A stretch of DNA of 8,839 bases from Trebonia sp. (GCA_030038035.1 JASHPP010000807.1:1-8839); one strand, 5' to 3'; numbered from the stretch's first letter, positions 1 through 6,141 are shown. A program made the numbers and translations. The notes: a model not told the origin generated them from the sequence alone.

Positions 1-8
1 TGTTCCCC

Positions 9-1337
9 TCAGCCGGCCAGGTAATTGTCCGGCACGGACGTGCCAACCGGCGCCGTGGCCGTGTCCGCGGGCAGCGACGACGGGCTGACGAACGTGCTGC
101 CGTCCGGGCCCGCCTCGACCGCCATGTGCGTGGCGCTGCCCGCCAGGTACTGGCTCCAGTCGAGGAACCACTCGGTCCAGCCGTCATCCCAGTCCCCGCC
201 CTTCGGGCTGTTGGTGATCGTGATCGGGTCGCCGGGGACGGCCATCTTGTAGTAGATCTCCGCGTCCGCCGGCGGCAGGTTCACGCAGCCGTGGCTGACG
301 TTGGTGACGCCCTGGTCGACGACCGACCAGGGGGCGGAGTGGTAGTAGTCGCCGCTGAACGTGAACCGCACCGCCCAGTTGACCAGCTCGTCGTAGTAGC
401 CGGGCGTGCCTTTCGTCCCGCCGATCATGCGGACCGGGTTGCCCTTGTTCACGGTCAGGTACGTGCCGTCCGGGGTCGGCATCGTCGTCCTGCCCGTGCT
501 GATCGGCCAGTCGTACTTCAGCTTGCCGTCGACGTAGATCAGCGTGTGGTGGGCGGTCGTGCTGGCGACCGCGATCAGCGACTGGCCGATGTCGAACGTC
601 TGGGTCAGGTCCTGGGTGCCGAACACGCCGCTGGCGCCCTCGACGCCGTCCAGGTGGCCGTCGAGGGTGACCGTCGTGTCGGCCGGCCAGTAGTCCCGCG
701 GCCGGAAGTCGAGCGCCTCGTCCCCGTCCCAGTACCACGCCCCGATCACCGGCTTGGAGGTGGTGATCTGCAGCGACCGCTCGACGGCGGCCTTGTTCGT
801 GATCGGCTGGTCGAACGTCAGCATGATCGGCATGCCGACGCCGTACGTCGCGTCCAGGCCCTCGTATATCTCGGTCTGGAAGGACTGGCCCGGTGTCAGC
901 GTGCGGAACGTGCTCGTGGCCGTGACCGGGTGGCCCTGGCTGTCGGTCCCGGCCGCGATCACCGTGTACGACTGGGCGACGTCAAGCGCCCAGGTGCTGT
1001 GCCAGGTCTTGCCGTCGCTGCTCAGCGAGCCGGTCACCGGGTCGCCGCCCGTGCGCACGGTGACCTTGGTCACCCGGAAGCCGTCGAGCGCGCTGACCGT
1101 GATGCCGGCTGACGGGTTGGCGTTCACCGTGCCGGGAGCCGGGCTGATCTTCAGGTGCTTCGCGACCGTCTGCGCCGCCTGCCCCGCCACCGCCTGCGGG
1201 TTCAGCTGCGTCGCCACCGGGGTTGCGCCCGCGCAGCCAGTGGCGAGCAGGCCCGCGGCCGCGGCGAGTACGGCGACGGCGAGGTGCCGTGTTCGGCGAG
1301 CTGGGCGGTCCTGTGGTGTGCGGTGGCTGCCGTACAC
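9..1337 (-). CDS. L,D-transpeptidase, YkuD domain, predicted lipoprotein
   Basis: Predicted periplasmic/cell-wall enzyme of 442 residues that forms 3-3 cross-links in peptidoglycan using an active-site cysteine. Seen: a basic N-terminus (residues 1-18), a hydrophobic stretch (19-34) and a lipobox-like LLATGC with Cys35 as the lipidation site. The usual Leu at -3 is Ala here. Two Ig-like regions follow at about 60-147 and 150-250. The YkuD catalytic domain spans about 252-375, with His333 and the signature SHGCVN at 348-353 (catalytic Cys351). A Trp-rich C-terminal segment (382-400, ending DWSQYLAGS) resembles that of mycobacterial LdtMt2-type enzymes, and the length is also similar. The start is GTG at 1337, with GAGAGGA at 1344-1350 six bases upstream. 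It lies 25 bases after lnt on the same strand, so co-transcription is likely. The family is certain; which Ldt paralogue this is cannot be told. Confidence 0.95.
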   Translation of the reverse strand: MYGSHRTPQDRPARRTRHLAVAVLAAAAGLLATGCAGATPVATQLNPQAVAGQAAQTVAKHLKISPAPGTVNANPSAGITVSALDGFRVTKVTVRTGGDPVTGSLSSDGKTWHSTWALDVAQSYTVIAAGTDSQGHPVTATSTFRTLTPGQSFQTEIYEGLDATYGVGMPIMLTFDQPITNKAAVERSLQITTSKPVIGAWYWDGDEALDFRPRDYWPADTTVTLDGHLDGVEGASGVFGTQDLTQTFDIGQSLIAVASTTAHHTLIYVDGKLKYDWPISTGRTTMPTPDGTYLTVNKGNPVRMIGGTKGTPGYYDELVNWAVRFTFSGDYYHSAPWSVVDQGVTNVSHGCVNLPPADAEIYYKMAVPGDPITITNSPKGGDWDDGWTEWFLDWSQYLAGSATHMAVEAGPDGSTFVSPSSLPADTATAPVGTSVPDNYLAG

Positions 1338-1343
1338 GCTGGG

Positions 1344-1350
1344 TCCTCTC
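1344..1350 (-). promoter_or_regulatory. Shine-Dalgarno site of the L,D-transpeptidase gene
   Basis: On the minus strand this reads GAGAGGA and ends six bases before the GTG at 1337. It supports that non-ATG start and shows that the gene is translated independently of lnt, although the two are only 25 bases apart. Confidence 0.75.
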
Positions 1351-1362
1351 GTCCGGGGCTGC

Positions 1363-3021
1363 CTAGTTTATCGGCGCTTGTTCCGCATTGGCCGGGTTCT
1401 CGCCAGATCGCGGGCGGCGCGGCGACCACGGGCGCCTGACGGTCCGCGCCGCCGCGTAGCCGGCGGCCAGGACCGTCAGCGCGGTGATCACGTACTCCGG
1501 CCACTGGCCGACGCGTTCGGCGAGGGTGGTGTAGGTGACCAGCGGGACCCTCGACTCGAGTTCCGCTTGCTGCCAGATCCCGCTGCTCGTGATGATCCGC
1601 CCGTCGGGCGCGATGATCGCGCTGTACCCGGTGGTGCTCGCGACGACGACCGCGCGGTCGAACTCGACGGCGCGAATCCGGGCCATGGCCAGCTGCTGGC
1701 CCGTCTCCGCGGTGAGGATGCCCGCCCGCTCGAACGTGGCGTCGTTGGTCTGCATGGCCAGCAGGTTGGCGCCGTCCGTGACGTCGGAGCGGACGAGGGC
1801 GTCGAAGCCGATCTCATAGCAGATGACGTCGCCGAGCCTGATCTGGCCGACGTGGAAGATGTAGTTGGAGTGGCCGGGCACCATGTTCACCGGGTCGAGC
1901 TGGGTCAGCGAGGTGATCTTGCTGATCAGCCCGCGGAAGGGGATGTACTCACCGAACGGCACGAGCTGCCGCTTGACGTACATGGCCACCGGTCCCTTGG
2001 CCGGCAGCCAGAGCAGGCCCGCGTTGCGCTCCGGGTCCTGCAGCAGGGCGCCGACGAGAATCGGGCGGTCGATGGCGGCGGCCGCGCCGGCGATCTCGTC
2101 GTAGACCGGCGCGTACAGCGTGGGATCGATGTTGGTGGAGTTCTCCGGCCAGATCACCAGGTCGGGGGCGGGCTTGCGGCCGTCCTTGACCTGCGCGGCC
2201 AGCTTTTCGGTGGCGACCGCGTGGTTCAGGGTGACCATCTCGTCGTTGTTCTGCGCGGCCAGGCTTCGCTCGCGCGGCACGTCACCCTGAATGGCGGCGA
2301 CCTCGGCGGTGGGGGTGCCCCGCGGCACCGGGTCGAGCGGCAGGACGGCGGGCAGGACGGCGAGGCCGACGGTCGCGGCGAACGCCAGGACCGCCCAGGC
2401 CAGCCGCCTGCGATCGGCTGCCTGCCCCGGCCGGGCGGCCAGCAGCGTGAGCAGCAGCCAGCCGAGCGTGCCGCCGACGAGGGCGACGACGAACGTCAGC
2501 AGCGGCGCGCCGCCGATCGCCGCCCATCCCTGCGCCGGCGTCCCCGCCTGGCTCATCGCGAGCCGCCCCCAGGGGAAACCGCCGAACGGCCAGCGGTCCC
2601 TGAGGGCTTCGGCGGCGACCCACCAGCCGGCCACCGCGACCGGCCAGGACGGCGCTGGCAGTCGCAGCAGGAGGCGCTGTCCCACCGCGAGCACCGCGAG
2701 GAGGAGCGCCGAGGCGACGGCGAGCGCGATCCAGGCATACCAGGCCAGGTTGATCACCCACGAGACAAGCGGGACGTAAAAGGCGATGCCGAACACCAGG
2801 CCGGTCACGAACGAGGCGCGCAGCGACCTGCCGGACAGCGCGACCGTCAGCAGCGCCGGGCCGACTGCGGCCAGCGGCCACACTCCCCACGGCGGGAACG
2901 CCGCGGCGAGCGCCAGCCCGCCCCCGAGCGCGACCGGCAGTGCCCAGCGCAGCGGCAGCCGCGGGCCAGGCGGTTCCTGGCGCCGCGACGTGGTACCGGC
3001 ATCCGCCCGCACAGGGATCAC
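1363..3021 (-). CDS. lnt: apolipoprotein N-acyltransferase
   Basis: Integral membrane enzyme of 552 residues that adds the third acyl chain to the N-terminal cysteine of lipoproteins, using a phospholipid donor. Seen: hydrophobic segments at about 25-62, 70-113, 125-139, 168-195 and 207-228, then a nitrilase-fold domain (about 238-495) and a last membrane helix (about 506-524) with a basic tail. The catalytic triad known from E. coli Lnt (E267, K335, C387) matches Glu293 in IWPEN, Lys350 in YVKRQLVPFGEYIP and Cys401 in ICYE. Glu358 and Glu403 match the supporting residues. The motif TNDATF at 425-430 replaces the TNDAWF-like motif of proteobacteria, as in other actinobacterial versions as I recall them. 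The start is GTG at 3021 with only a weak ribosome site; a GTG three codons later is possible. No fused or adjacent Ppm1-type mannosyltransferase is visible, unlike the mycobacterial arrangement. It is first in a unit with the lipoprotein-type transpeptidase. Confidence 0.95.
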   Translation of the reverse strand: MIPVRADAGTTSRRQEPPGPRLPLRWALPVALGGGLALAAAFPPWGVWPLAAVGPALLTVALSGRSLRASFVTGLVFGIAFYVPLVSWVINLAWYAWIALAVASALLLAVLAVGQRLLLRLPAPSWPVAVAGWWVAAEALRDRWPFGGFPWGRLAMSQAGTPAQGWAAIGGAPLLTFVVALVGGTLGWLLLTLLAARPGQAADRRRLAWAVLAFAATVGLAVLPAVLPLDPVPRGTPTAEVAAIQGDVPRERSLAAQNNDEMVTLNHAVATEKLAAQVKDGRKPAPDLVIWPENSTNIDPTLYAPVYDEIAGAAAAIDRPILVGALLQDPERNAGLLWLPAKGPVAMYVKRQLVPFGEYIPFRGLISKITSLTQLDPVNMVPGHSNYIFHVGQIRLGDVICYEIGFDALVRSDVTDGANLLAMQTNDATFERAGILTAETGQQLAMARIRAVEFDRAVVVASTTGYSAIIAPDGRIITSSGIWQQAELESRVPLVTYTTLAERVGQWPEYVITALTVLAAGYAAARTVRRPWSPRRPRSGENPANAEQAPIN

Positions 3022-3071
3022 CCACGCAGCGTAGCCCGGAACAGGGCCGCGACGCGAAGCCGGGCAAGTTG

Positions 3072-3077
3072 TCTATA
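3072..3077 (-). promoter_or_regulatory. possible -10 element for lnt
   Basis: On the minus strand this reads TATAGA, 51 bases upstream of the GTG at 3021, in the only AT-rich stretch before lnt. No good -35 hexamer lies at the right distance, so this is a weak candidate based on base composition and position only. Confidence 0.3.
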
Positions 3078-3104
3078 TAGCGTGAACTCGGCAATCCGTT
3101 GCGT

Positions 3105-3110
3105 TATATT
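3105..3110 (+). promoter_or_regulatory. possible -10 element for the rightward membrane-protein gene
   Basis: Reads TATATT, with GTGAAC 17 bases upstream (3082-3087) as a poor -35. If real, transcription would begin near 3117 and the palindromic block at 3137-3192 would lie in the 5' leader, a position where a repressor could block elongation. This is inference. Confidence 0.35.
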
Positions 3111-3140
3111 CAGTGCGGCAAATGCCTCGGGTGGGGGCAT

Positions 3141-3160
3141 GCATATATGTACATATCTGC
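3141..3160. promoter_or_regulatory. 20-base near-perfect palindrome, candidate operator
   Basis: The sequence GCATATATGTACATATCTGC pairs with its own reverse complement at 9 of 10 positions. The inner 12 bases (3145-3156, ATATGTACATAT) are a perfect palindrome. It lies between the divergent lnt and membrane-protein genes, in a block far more AT-rich than its surroundings. The size and dyad symmetry fit a binding site for a dimeric regulator, but no regulator gene is adjacent and the family cannot be named. Confidence 0.5.
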
Positions 3161-3166
3161 TTGTAT

Positions 3167-3192
3167 ATGTGCGAGGTTAGTATGCATGTGCG
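3167..3192 (+). repeat. direct repeat ATGTGCG, two copies 19 bases apart
   Basis: ATGTGCG occurs at 3167-3173 and at 3186-3192, each followed by a G-rich dinucleotide context. Both copies lie within alternating purine-pyrimidine tracts just upstream of the start at 3208. The function is unknown. The spacing of about two helical turns could suit cooperative protein binding, which is inference. Confidence 0.4.
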
Positions 3193-3207
3193 GGAATGGA
3201 CCGAGAC

Positions 3208-3909
3208 ATGATCCGTATTCGCTACAAGAACCTATCCCCAGGTTTGCACGGCACGGCAGAGCGGTGCAGGCGCCGTACGACGGTGTACCTGCTGCCCGGG
3301 CTGACCGGGGGCCAGCGCAGGGCCGCCCTGCGCAGGCTGCGGCAGCAAGCGAGCCGGGGCTACGGGCCCGCGCTGCCCGGACTCGGACTCGCGTTCGCCC
3401 TCGCCGCCGACCGTTTCCGCATGGGGCTGCGGAACGCGGTGGCGGTGGTGCGGCTGCATCCGGCGGGGAGCCTGCTGCCCACCGTGCTGGCCGGCGTCCT
3501 CATGGCGTTGTTCGTGCTGGCGTCGATGTCGGCCCGGATGGCCCACATGCCGCAGGCGGCGCCGGGCGGCGGGCTGGCGGCGGCCGGGAGTCCCATCGTG
3601 GTGGGGTCCCCTGTTCTTGCTTCCGAGGCCGGCTCGCGCGATCCGGGTCCGGCCGCGCGCGGGGCCGCTGGCGGCGGCGGTGCCGGCGGCGGCGGGTCTG
3701 CGAACGCCGTCGGCGGCCCGCGGAAAACCCTGTGGTCGCTCACCGCGTCGTCAGCTCCGGACCCGGCGGGCCAGGGCAGCCGCACGCCCAAGCCAGGGCG
3801 GCTGACCGCATCCCAGCCCGCCCGCCGCCCCGCGTGCCAGCTGACGGAATATTTACGGCAATCGGCACCTTCGCCATGTCGGGCATCTCCTGGCAGTGAC
3901 GGCAGGTGA
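3208..3909 (+). CDS. small single-pass membrane protein of unknown function
   Basis: Conserved-hypothetical type protein of 233 residues (237 if the ATG at 3196 is used). Seen: an N-terminus starting MIRIRYKNL, then a basic region with TVYLLPGLTGGQRRAALRRL at about 24-43. One predicted membrane helix lies at about 89-106, followed by a long Ala/Gly/Pro-rich tail with a glycine run near 155-163. The N-terminal pattern and LPGLT-plus-arginine motif resemble small actinobacterial proteins of unknown role as I remember them. I prefer 3208 because GGACCGAG lies at a usable distance upstream, whereas the purines before 3196 touch the ATG. The last 20 or so codons have low G+C at the third position, include a TTA leucine codon, and may be unconserved. 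The stop is 3 bases before the start of the EamA gene, so the two are probably translationally coupled. No function is assigned. Confidence 0.7.
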   Translation: MIRIRYKNLSPGLHGTAERCRRRTTVYLLPGLTGGQRRAALRRLRQQASRGYGPALPGLGLAFALAADRFRMGLRNAVAVVRLHPAGSLLPTVLAGVLMALFVLASMSARMAHMPQAAPGGGLAAAGSPIVVGSPVLASEAGSRDPGPAARGAAGGGGAGGGGSANAVGGPRKTLWSLTASSAPDPAGQGSRTPKPGRLTASQPARRPACQLTEYLRQSAPSPCRASPGSDGR

Positions 3910-3912
3910 CGA

Positions 3913-5085
3913 TTGAGCAGGCGCGGCGCGGCCTTGTTCGCGGTGATGGGTGTTATCTGGGGCATTCCATACCTGCTCATCAAGGTGGCGGACACCGGGG
4001 TCTCCGTGCCCGTGCTGGTCTGGGCGAGGGTCCTCGTCGGCGCGCTCATCCTGGTTCCCGTGGCGCTGGCGCAGGGCGCCTGGCGGCCCGAGCGGCGGGC
4101 CGTGCTGCTCGGGCACTGGCGGTGGCTGGTCGCCTACGCGGTCATCGAGGTCGCCGCGCCGTGGGCGCTGCTTTCGACCGCCGAGCGTCGGCTGCCCAGC
4201 TCGACCAGCGGCCTGCTGATCGCGTCGGTGCCCGCCATCGGGGTGGTGCTCGGCTGGCTGTCCGCCCGGGCGTGGCGCCAAGGCGGCGCGCGGCAGGGCG
4301 GCGCGCGGCAGGGCGGAGGTGACCGGCTCACGGGCGGCCGTGCGGCGGGGATCGCGATCGGGTTCGCCGGCGTGGCGCTGCTCGCCGGCCCGGGCGCCGG
4401 CCGCAGCGGCCTGCTGCCCGTTGCCGAAGTCCTGCTGACCGCGGTCTGTTATGCCGCCGGGCCGATCATCGCCAACCGCAAGCTTGCCGCGGTGCCAAGC
4501 ATCGCGGCCAACGCGGCCTGCCTGGCGGTGGTGGCAGTCGGCTACACGCCCGCCGCGGTGCTCGCCTGGCCGCGGGAAGTGCCCTCCGCCCGGGTGCTCG
4601 CCGCGCTGATCGCGCTCGGCGCGGTCTGCACGGCCGCCGGGCTGGTGGGCTACTTCTGGCTCATCGCGGAGGTAGGCGCGGCGCGGGCCACGGTCGTCAC
4701 GTACCTCAACCCCGCGGTCGCGGTGGCGCTGGGGGCGGGGATTCTCGGCGAGCGGCTGACGCCGGCCATCGGGGTATCGTTCGTGCTCATCCTGGCCGGG
4801 TCGGTGCTAGCGACGCGGCGCGTTCCTGGACGGCTCGGCTCCCAGGCCGGCGCAGTCGTACACGGCCCAGCTGCCCGGCCCGCGGGACTTGGCCTGGTAC
4901 AGGGCGGCGTCCGCGTCGGCGACCATGGTCGCGGCGCTGGGCGAGTCGTCGGCGCGGTCGACGATGCCGGCGCAGGCGGAGACGCGGACGCGGCCGATGC
5001 GCAGCGCCACCGGGCGGCTGACCTCGGCCAGGATGCCGGCGGCGAGCGCGATCATGCCGCCCACCCCCGGGGAGGACTCGGCTAG
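3913..5085 (+). CDS. EamA/DMT-superfamily transporter with extended C-terminus
   Basis: Predicted inner-membrane transporter of 390 residues, of which about 1-302 match the two-repeat, ten-helix EamA (drug/metabolite transporter) layout. Seen: helix 1 with VMGVIWGIPYLLIK (11-24), about ten hydrophobic segments, and a second EamA half from about 143. Near the end is a family-typical motif, VTYLNPAVAVALGAGILGE (262-280), then a last helix ending LILAGSVLATRR (292-303). The substrate is unknown. The start is TTG at 3913, with AGG six bases upstream that overlaps the stop of the preceding gene. A cytoplasmic loop carries a GGARQ repeat at 124-133. Residues 303-390 are polar, Gly/Ala/Arg/Asp-rich and lie wholly antisense to the diguanylate cyclase gene. 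They are unlikely to be conserved, so the original stop may have been lost. Confidence 0.9.
   Translation: MSRRGAALFAVMGVIWGIPYLLIKVADTGVSVPVLVWARVLVGALILVPVALAQGAWRPERRAVLLGHWRWLVAYAVIEVAAPWALLSTAERRLPSSTSGLLIASVPAIGVVLGWLSARAWRQGGARQGGARQGGGDRLTGGRAAGIAIGFAGVALLAGPGAGRSGLLPVAEVLLTAVCYAAGPIIANRKLAAVPSIAANAACLAVVAVGYTPAAVLAWPREVPSARVLAALIALGAVCTAAGLVGYFWLIAEVGAARATVVTYLNPAVAVALGAGILGERLTPAIGVSFVLILAGSVLATRRVPGRLGSQAGAVVHGPAARPAGLGLVQGGVRVGDHGRGAGRVVGAVDDAGAGGDADAADAQRHRAADLGQDAGGERDHAAHPRGGLG
4282..4316 (+). repeat. 15-base in-frame tandem repeat in the EamA gene
   Basis: The unit GGCGGCGCGCGGCAG occurs perfectly at 4282-4296 and 4297-4311, followed by a partial third copy (GGCGG). It encodes GGARQ-GGARQ-GG in the loop between the two EamA halves. 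The length is a multiple of three, so copy-number change would keep the frame. Confidence 0.85.
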
Positions 5086-5985
5086 CACGACGAATTCGTC
5101 GCCGCCGATTCGCGCGGCGAGCGCACGGTGACCGCGCGCGACCCGGCCGATCCGCTCGGCCACTGCGACGAGCAGTTCGTCGCCCGCGTCGTGCCCATAC
5201 CGGTCGTTGATCCCCTTGAAGCCGTCGAGGTCCAGATAGCACAGGCCGATCCGGCCGCCGCGGGCTGCCTCGACGGCCGCGGACAGCCTGCCGAACACGG
5301 CGGCGCGGTTCGGCAGCCCGGTGAGCGGGTCGTGCGTCGCCTGATGGCGCAGCTGCTCGCTGATGATCCGGTGCGCGTCGAGTTCCGCGCGCCTGATCGA
5401 CTCCTGCTCCGCCAGGGTGCGGTCGCGCAGCGCGCCGACGTAGCCGTTAGCCAGCGCCTCGGTGACCGCCGCGACCCGCTGTTCCAGGTCGCCGTGCCTG
5501 TCAGTGACCTCCGCGCAGGCGCCCATCAGCCCTGGGAGCCGCAAGATCAGCACGCGCAGGCTCCGTCCGAGCACGCCCGCGCCAACGAAGTCCGCCATGA
5601 CAAGGGCGTGCCCGACGGCAGCCGCCTGCCTGGGCAGGAACGGCGAGCCGAGCAGTATCGAGACGAGCGCGGCCGACTGCTCGGTGAGGAATTGCCGCGC
5701 GTCCGCCAGGTCCATGGGGATGTCGCCGTGGTCCCCGGCGGACTCGTCCCTGTTGACCGCGAGCGCGGCCAGCCACGCGCGGGCCAGCTGGGTCTCCGGT
5801 TCGGTGCCGTCGGCGAGCGTCGGCCAGTGGGCGGGCCGTGGGGTCGCTGTGCCGGGCCAGTGCGCCGTGGGAGCGGGCCAGGAAGCATGCAGTACTACTG
5901 GAGTACTCTGCAGGGGCGGCTGGGCGGCGAGCGGGACGGCGTGACGGCCGCGCTGCCCCGTCTCGTTCAGAGCCGTCTCGGCCAT
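4807..5985 (-). CDS. diguanylate cyclase, GGDEF domain
   Basis: Predicted to make cyclic di-GMP from two GTP; 392 residues, no membrane helix seen, so cytosolic. Seen: a Pro/Ala-rich N-terminus (1-62), then an alpha-helical region (about 63-205) of a kind found before GGDEF domains in other actinobacteria, possibly sensory. The GGDEF domain (about 210-378) opens with DPLTGLPNR (219-227). It has metal-binding Asp252 in LDLDGFK, Asn260 and Asp269 in the GTP-binding region, and an intact GGDEF at 294-298. The inhibitory RxxD I-site is absent; GHRA stands at its place (285-288). The domain closes with ADAALYQAKSRG and YD at 376-377, and only 15 residues follow, so no EAL domain is fused. The start is ATG at 5985 rather than the upstream in-frame GTG at 6147, because AGGAG lies seven bases before it. 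The stop is TAG at 4807-4809. It is convergent with the EamA gene. Confidence 0.95.
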   Translation of the reverse strand: MAETALNETGQRGRHAVPLAAQPPLQSTPVVLHASWPAPTAHWPGTATPRPAHWPTLADGTEPETQLARAWLAALAVNRDESAGDHGDIPMDLADARQFLTEQSAALVSILLGSPFLPRQAAAVGHALVMADFVGAGVLGRSLRVLILRLPGLMGACAEVTDRHGDLEQRVAAVTEALANGYVGALRDRTLAEQESIRRAELDAHRIISEQLRHQATHDPLTGLPNRAAVFGRLSAAVEAARGGRIGLCYLDLDGFKGINDRYGHDAGDELLVAVAERIGRVARGHRALAARIGGDEFVVLAESSPGVGGMIALAAGILAEVSRPVALRIGRVRVSACAGIVDRADDSPSAATMVADADAALYQAKSRGPGSWAVYDCAGLGAEPSRNAPRR

Positions 5986-5992
5986 GGGGGCG

Positions 5993-5997
5993 CTCCT
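5993..5997 (-). promoter_or_regulatory. Shine-Dalgarno site that sets the diguanylate cyclase start
   Basis: Minus-strand AGGAG, seven bases before the ATG at 5985. It decides against the 54-residue N-terminal extension from the GTG at 6147, which would run through the AT-rich intergenic region. Confidence 0.8.
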
Positions 5998-6042
5998 GTT
6001 CGGAACCGGCGGGGACGAGCATTGTGTGGAGCTTTGAGCGTT

Positions 6043-6048
6043 ACTATA
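6043..6048 (-). promoter_or_regulatory. possible -10 element of the diguanylate cyclase gene
   Basis: On the minus strand this reads TATAGT, about 57 bases upstream of the ATG at 5985. It fits the actinobacterial TAnnnT -10 form well. No clear -35 hexamer is found at 16-18 bases; CTACTT at 6066-6071 is the nearest. It partly interleaves with the opposite-direction promoter at 6059-6087. Confidence 0.4.
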
Positions 6049-6058
6049 GGCGATCTTA

Positions 6059-6087
6059 TTGATACAAGTAGTGCCAATCCGAATAAT
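6059..6087 (+). promoter_or_regulatory. candidate promoter for the 6177-8839 unit
   Basis: TTGATA at 6059-6064 and AATAAT at 6082-6087 are separated by 17 bases, the usual spacing for the main sigma factor. A shifted -10, TAATCT, is also possible. The elements lie in the AT-rich core of the divergent region, and the predicted leader to the ATG at 6177 is about 80 bases and includes the hairpin at 6114-6141. Confidence 0.5.
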
Positions 6088-6113
6088 CTGTGATCGAGTG
6101 TTCGCTATGCGCG

Positions 6114-6141
6114 CCCGGCCGCTCCCCTCCGCGCGGCCGGG
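6114..6141 (+). other. GC-rich hairpin in the predicted 5' leader
   Basis: CCCGGCCGC (6114-6122) and GCGGCCGGG (6133-6141) form a perfect nine-base stem with a ten-base loop. No T-run follows, so it is not a standard intrinsic terminator. It ends 20 bases before the ribosome-binding region of the next gene and could affect mRNA stability or translation. Such hairpins also arise by chance in GC-rich DNA. Confidence 0.5.

Noticed and set aside
754..3180. An 808-codon open frame on the plus strand across the lnt and transpeptidase genes.
   Set aside because: It is antisense to two strongly recognisable genes, its translation is Arg/Gly/Asp-rich with no domain, and long spurious frames are normal opposite GC-rich coding DNA.
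3099..3899. A 266-codon plus-strand frame overlapping the small membrane protein gene.
   Set aside because: It would run through the palindromic intergenic block and translate to Arg/Gly/Ala-rich text. The 3208 frame has a clear membrane helix and a stop adjoining the next gene.
4806..4811. GCTAGC palindrome where both convergent genes could end on a shared CTAG.
   Set aside because: The minus-strand gene does stop here, but the plus-strand TAG is one base out of the EamA frame. That frame gives family-typical sequence (VLATRR) through and past this point, so the stop is not used.
5889..5915. Two AGTACT palindromes five bases apart, looking like an operator.
   Set aside because: They lie inside the cyclase coding sequence (residues about 24-31), and the arms do not form a consistent longer dyad, so chance is the simpler explanation.
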